Source of the DNA: Saprospiraceae bacterium
GTDB taxonomy: Bacteria; Bacteroidota; Bacteroidia; Chitinophagales; Saprospiraceae
Direction of reading: 5' to 3'
NCBI GenBank assembly: GCA_029262995.1
Contig: JAJCYH010000011.1
Span: 124,001 to 188,000, forward strand
DNA length: 64,000 bases
Made by a program: the position numbers and the translations under genes. Of the stretch, positions 63,163-64,000 are shown one piece after another; position 1 is the stretch's first letter; the number at the start of each line of letters is the position of its first letter. Under the pieces are notes generated by a model. It did no database searches, was not told the DNA's origin, and saw only the letters and a list, made by a program, of their open reading frames with translations.

Positions 63163-63214
63163 TATAGCTAATAAATAAGGATTCAAGTGGTCGGAACGAC
63201 CGAACGTGAATCTT
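63163..63214 (+). other. attC35 (class B, right-truncated; array end)
   Basis: R'' TATAGCTAAT exactly complements the start of cassette 34 (TTAGCTATA). The class B left hairpin (GTGGTCGGAACGACC) follows, then similarity stops after GTGAATCTT. The rest of the repeat and the R' box are absent, marking the end of the array. Confidence 0.9.
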
Positions 63215-63481
63215 AAATAATAGATAAGCAGTCATAGCTCCTTAGTCTCTATTACTCTTATGATTAACAATATGACGGTATAACGATATAAGGTAGTCCA
63301 ATCAGAACATCTCGTTAAAAGCGAAGAACTCAGAATTTAATAAAACAAGGATTTACGAGATATTGTCCAAAAATGCATGTCCAAATTTGCAGTTATTTGA
63401 TTACATGACTATGTAGGTCTTGCATTACTTTGCATAGTTATTTAGTTTAATGTAATTTCACTGCTAACACTAAATAAAAAA

Positions 63482-63505
63482 AGGAGATGAAATCGATCAT
63501 CTCCT
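63482..63505. terminator. Hairpin AGGAGATGA/TCATCTCCT
   Basis: A perfect nine-base inverted repeat with a six-base loop, preceded by an A-run and followed after a few bases by a T-rich stretch. It could end transcripts from either side. Confidence 0.65.
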
Positions 63506-63619
63506 CGCCAATTTTGCTTTTTTCAATTTGGGATGATTAAATATCGGCTGTATCTTCAATAATACCCAAAATAAAGATAATTATATCCATGTGATATGAT
63601 TTAGAATGTTTTTTGAACC

Positions 63620-63667
63620 GAACTGGTTACAATATTAAATGTAATAATTGTGCCAGTTCTTTTTTTA
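63620..63667 (+). terminator. Rho-independent terminator-like hairpin
   Basis: GAACTGGTTACAATATT pairs with AATAATTGTGCCAGTTC (two mismatches), followed at once by a run of eight T's. It stands about 80 bases before the next gene, so it could also act as a leader attenuator. Confidence 0.65.
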
Positions 63668-63748
63668 TATATCGTTGTTTATGACATGATTTTTGCATAG
63701 ATATGTAAACTACTTTACCTAAAATATTGTAAATTAGTTACTTAGGGC

Positions 63749-64000
63749 ATGAAAGGACTCAGAAAATTGGTACGAATTTATGATGAACTGCTGAAGAATA
63801 AAACTTCAAAATTCATTAGATCAAGTTTTAATAAAAAGGAAGAAGCACTTTTTAATCACTATCAAACATCGGTATCTGAGAATACAATTTCTAAGAAATT
63901 ATACAATAGCTCACCTTCTCATCAGTCCTACCAATCGCTAAAGAAAAGCCTGCTGGAAAAGCTATATTCAATAGTGCTTACATCAAATGTAGGTAAATCT
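63749..64000 (+). CDS. Unidentified protein, partial at the window end
   Basis: 84 codons are visible from the ATG at 63749 and the frame is open at the edge. The sequence (MKGLRKLVRIYDELLKNKTS, then SYQSLKKSLLEKLYSIVLTS) is basic and helical. I recognise no domain from this part. It lies outside the cassette array. Confidence 0.65.
   Translation, partial: MKGLRKLVRIYDELLKNKTSKFIRSSFNKKEEALFNHYQTSVSENTISKKLYNSSPSHQSYQSLKKSLLEKLYSIVLTSNVGKS

Larger units (their letters stand above)
28635..63214 (+). mobile_element. Integron cassette array lacking a visible integrase (CALIN), 34 cassettes
   Basis: The region is a head-to-tail run of 34 segments separated by 35 attC sites. Nearly every segment holds one gene or one small operon on the plus strand. 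The crossover consensus G^TTRRRY-like box ends each attC. In 31 segments the bases after G^TT are the reverse complement of those that open the segment's own downstream attC. Examples are TTCTCGGTA at 37109 with TACCGAGAA at 37895, and TTATCCTGC at 39922 with GCAGGATAA at 41126. This is the mark of cassettes inserted as circles closed at their own attC. No integrase reading frame exists in the window. Confidence 0.92.
63215..63748. other. Non-array intergenic region
   Basis: About 530 bases without a gene. It holds two strong hairpins listed separately and probably the promoter of the gene at 63749. Confidence 0.5.

Noticed and set aside
28635-63214. A CRISPR array
   Set aside because: The repeats are far apart, vary in length and enclose genes; there are no short regular spacers or cas genes.

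Overview
The window is AT-rich DNA from a member of the Bacteroidota. The evidence is a hybrid one-protein two-component regulator with a propeller sensor and an AraC output, a protein with a type IX secretion C-terminal sorting domain, a GLPGLI protein beside an OMP_b-brl_3-type outer-membrane barrel, and many short lipoproteins. I cannot name the genus from the sequence alone.

Positions 1-28 kb look like ordinary chromosome. On the left are a partial minus-strand AbiEi/Fic-like gene and a hybrid sensor kinase. A large RHS/YD-repeat surface protein and a type IX-secreted protein follow, flanked by a full flavoprotein gene on the right and a decayed duplicate of that gene's 3' end on the left. 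Next come an outer-membrane barrel with a GLPGLI gene and a divergent histidine kinase/response regulator pair, then a TPR histidine kinase with its LuxR-type regulator, a TPR adenylate cyclase, a small PhnA-domain gene and a tRNA-Arg(CCT). The tRNA 3' end is repeated three more times at about 91-bp spacing.

From about 28.6 to 63.2 kb the window is a single integron cassette array without an integrase in view (a CALIN). I count 35 attC sites bounding 34 cassettes, all in the same orientation. The key evidence is internal. In 31 of 34 cassettes the first bases after the G^TT crossover point are the reverse complement of the bases that open that cassette's own downstream attC, as expected if each cassette once existed as a circle closed at its own attC. 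Most attC sites are short (about 57-135 bp), but two families are unusually long and well conserved: class A (about 166-171 bp, 7 copies) and class B (about 385-392 bp, 3 full and 2 truncated copies). Truncated class B copies mark both ends of the array.

The cassettes mostly encode small secreted proteins and lipoproteins. They also carry self-contained selfish or defensive units: a two-gene system resembling type II Thoeris (TIR protein plus a membrane protein with a macro domain), Phd/YoeB, HicAB with a frameshifted toxin, two HigBA-like modules and a zeta-type P-loop kinase with a small partner. Other cassettes carry an M28 glutaminyl-cyclase-like enzyme, a rhodanese, a SIMPL protein, an alpha/beta hydrolase fused to an AraC DNA-binding domain, and a TonB C-terminal protein. 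Several cassettes are damaged: an IS200/IS605-type insertion splits one gene, IS91-type debris cuts an HNH gene, and two genes carry single-base frameshifts. Three cassettes have no convincing gene and may carry structured RNA or only DNA sites.

Positions 63.2-64 kb return to non-array sequence with two terminator-like hairpins and the start of an unidentified gene that runs off the window.
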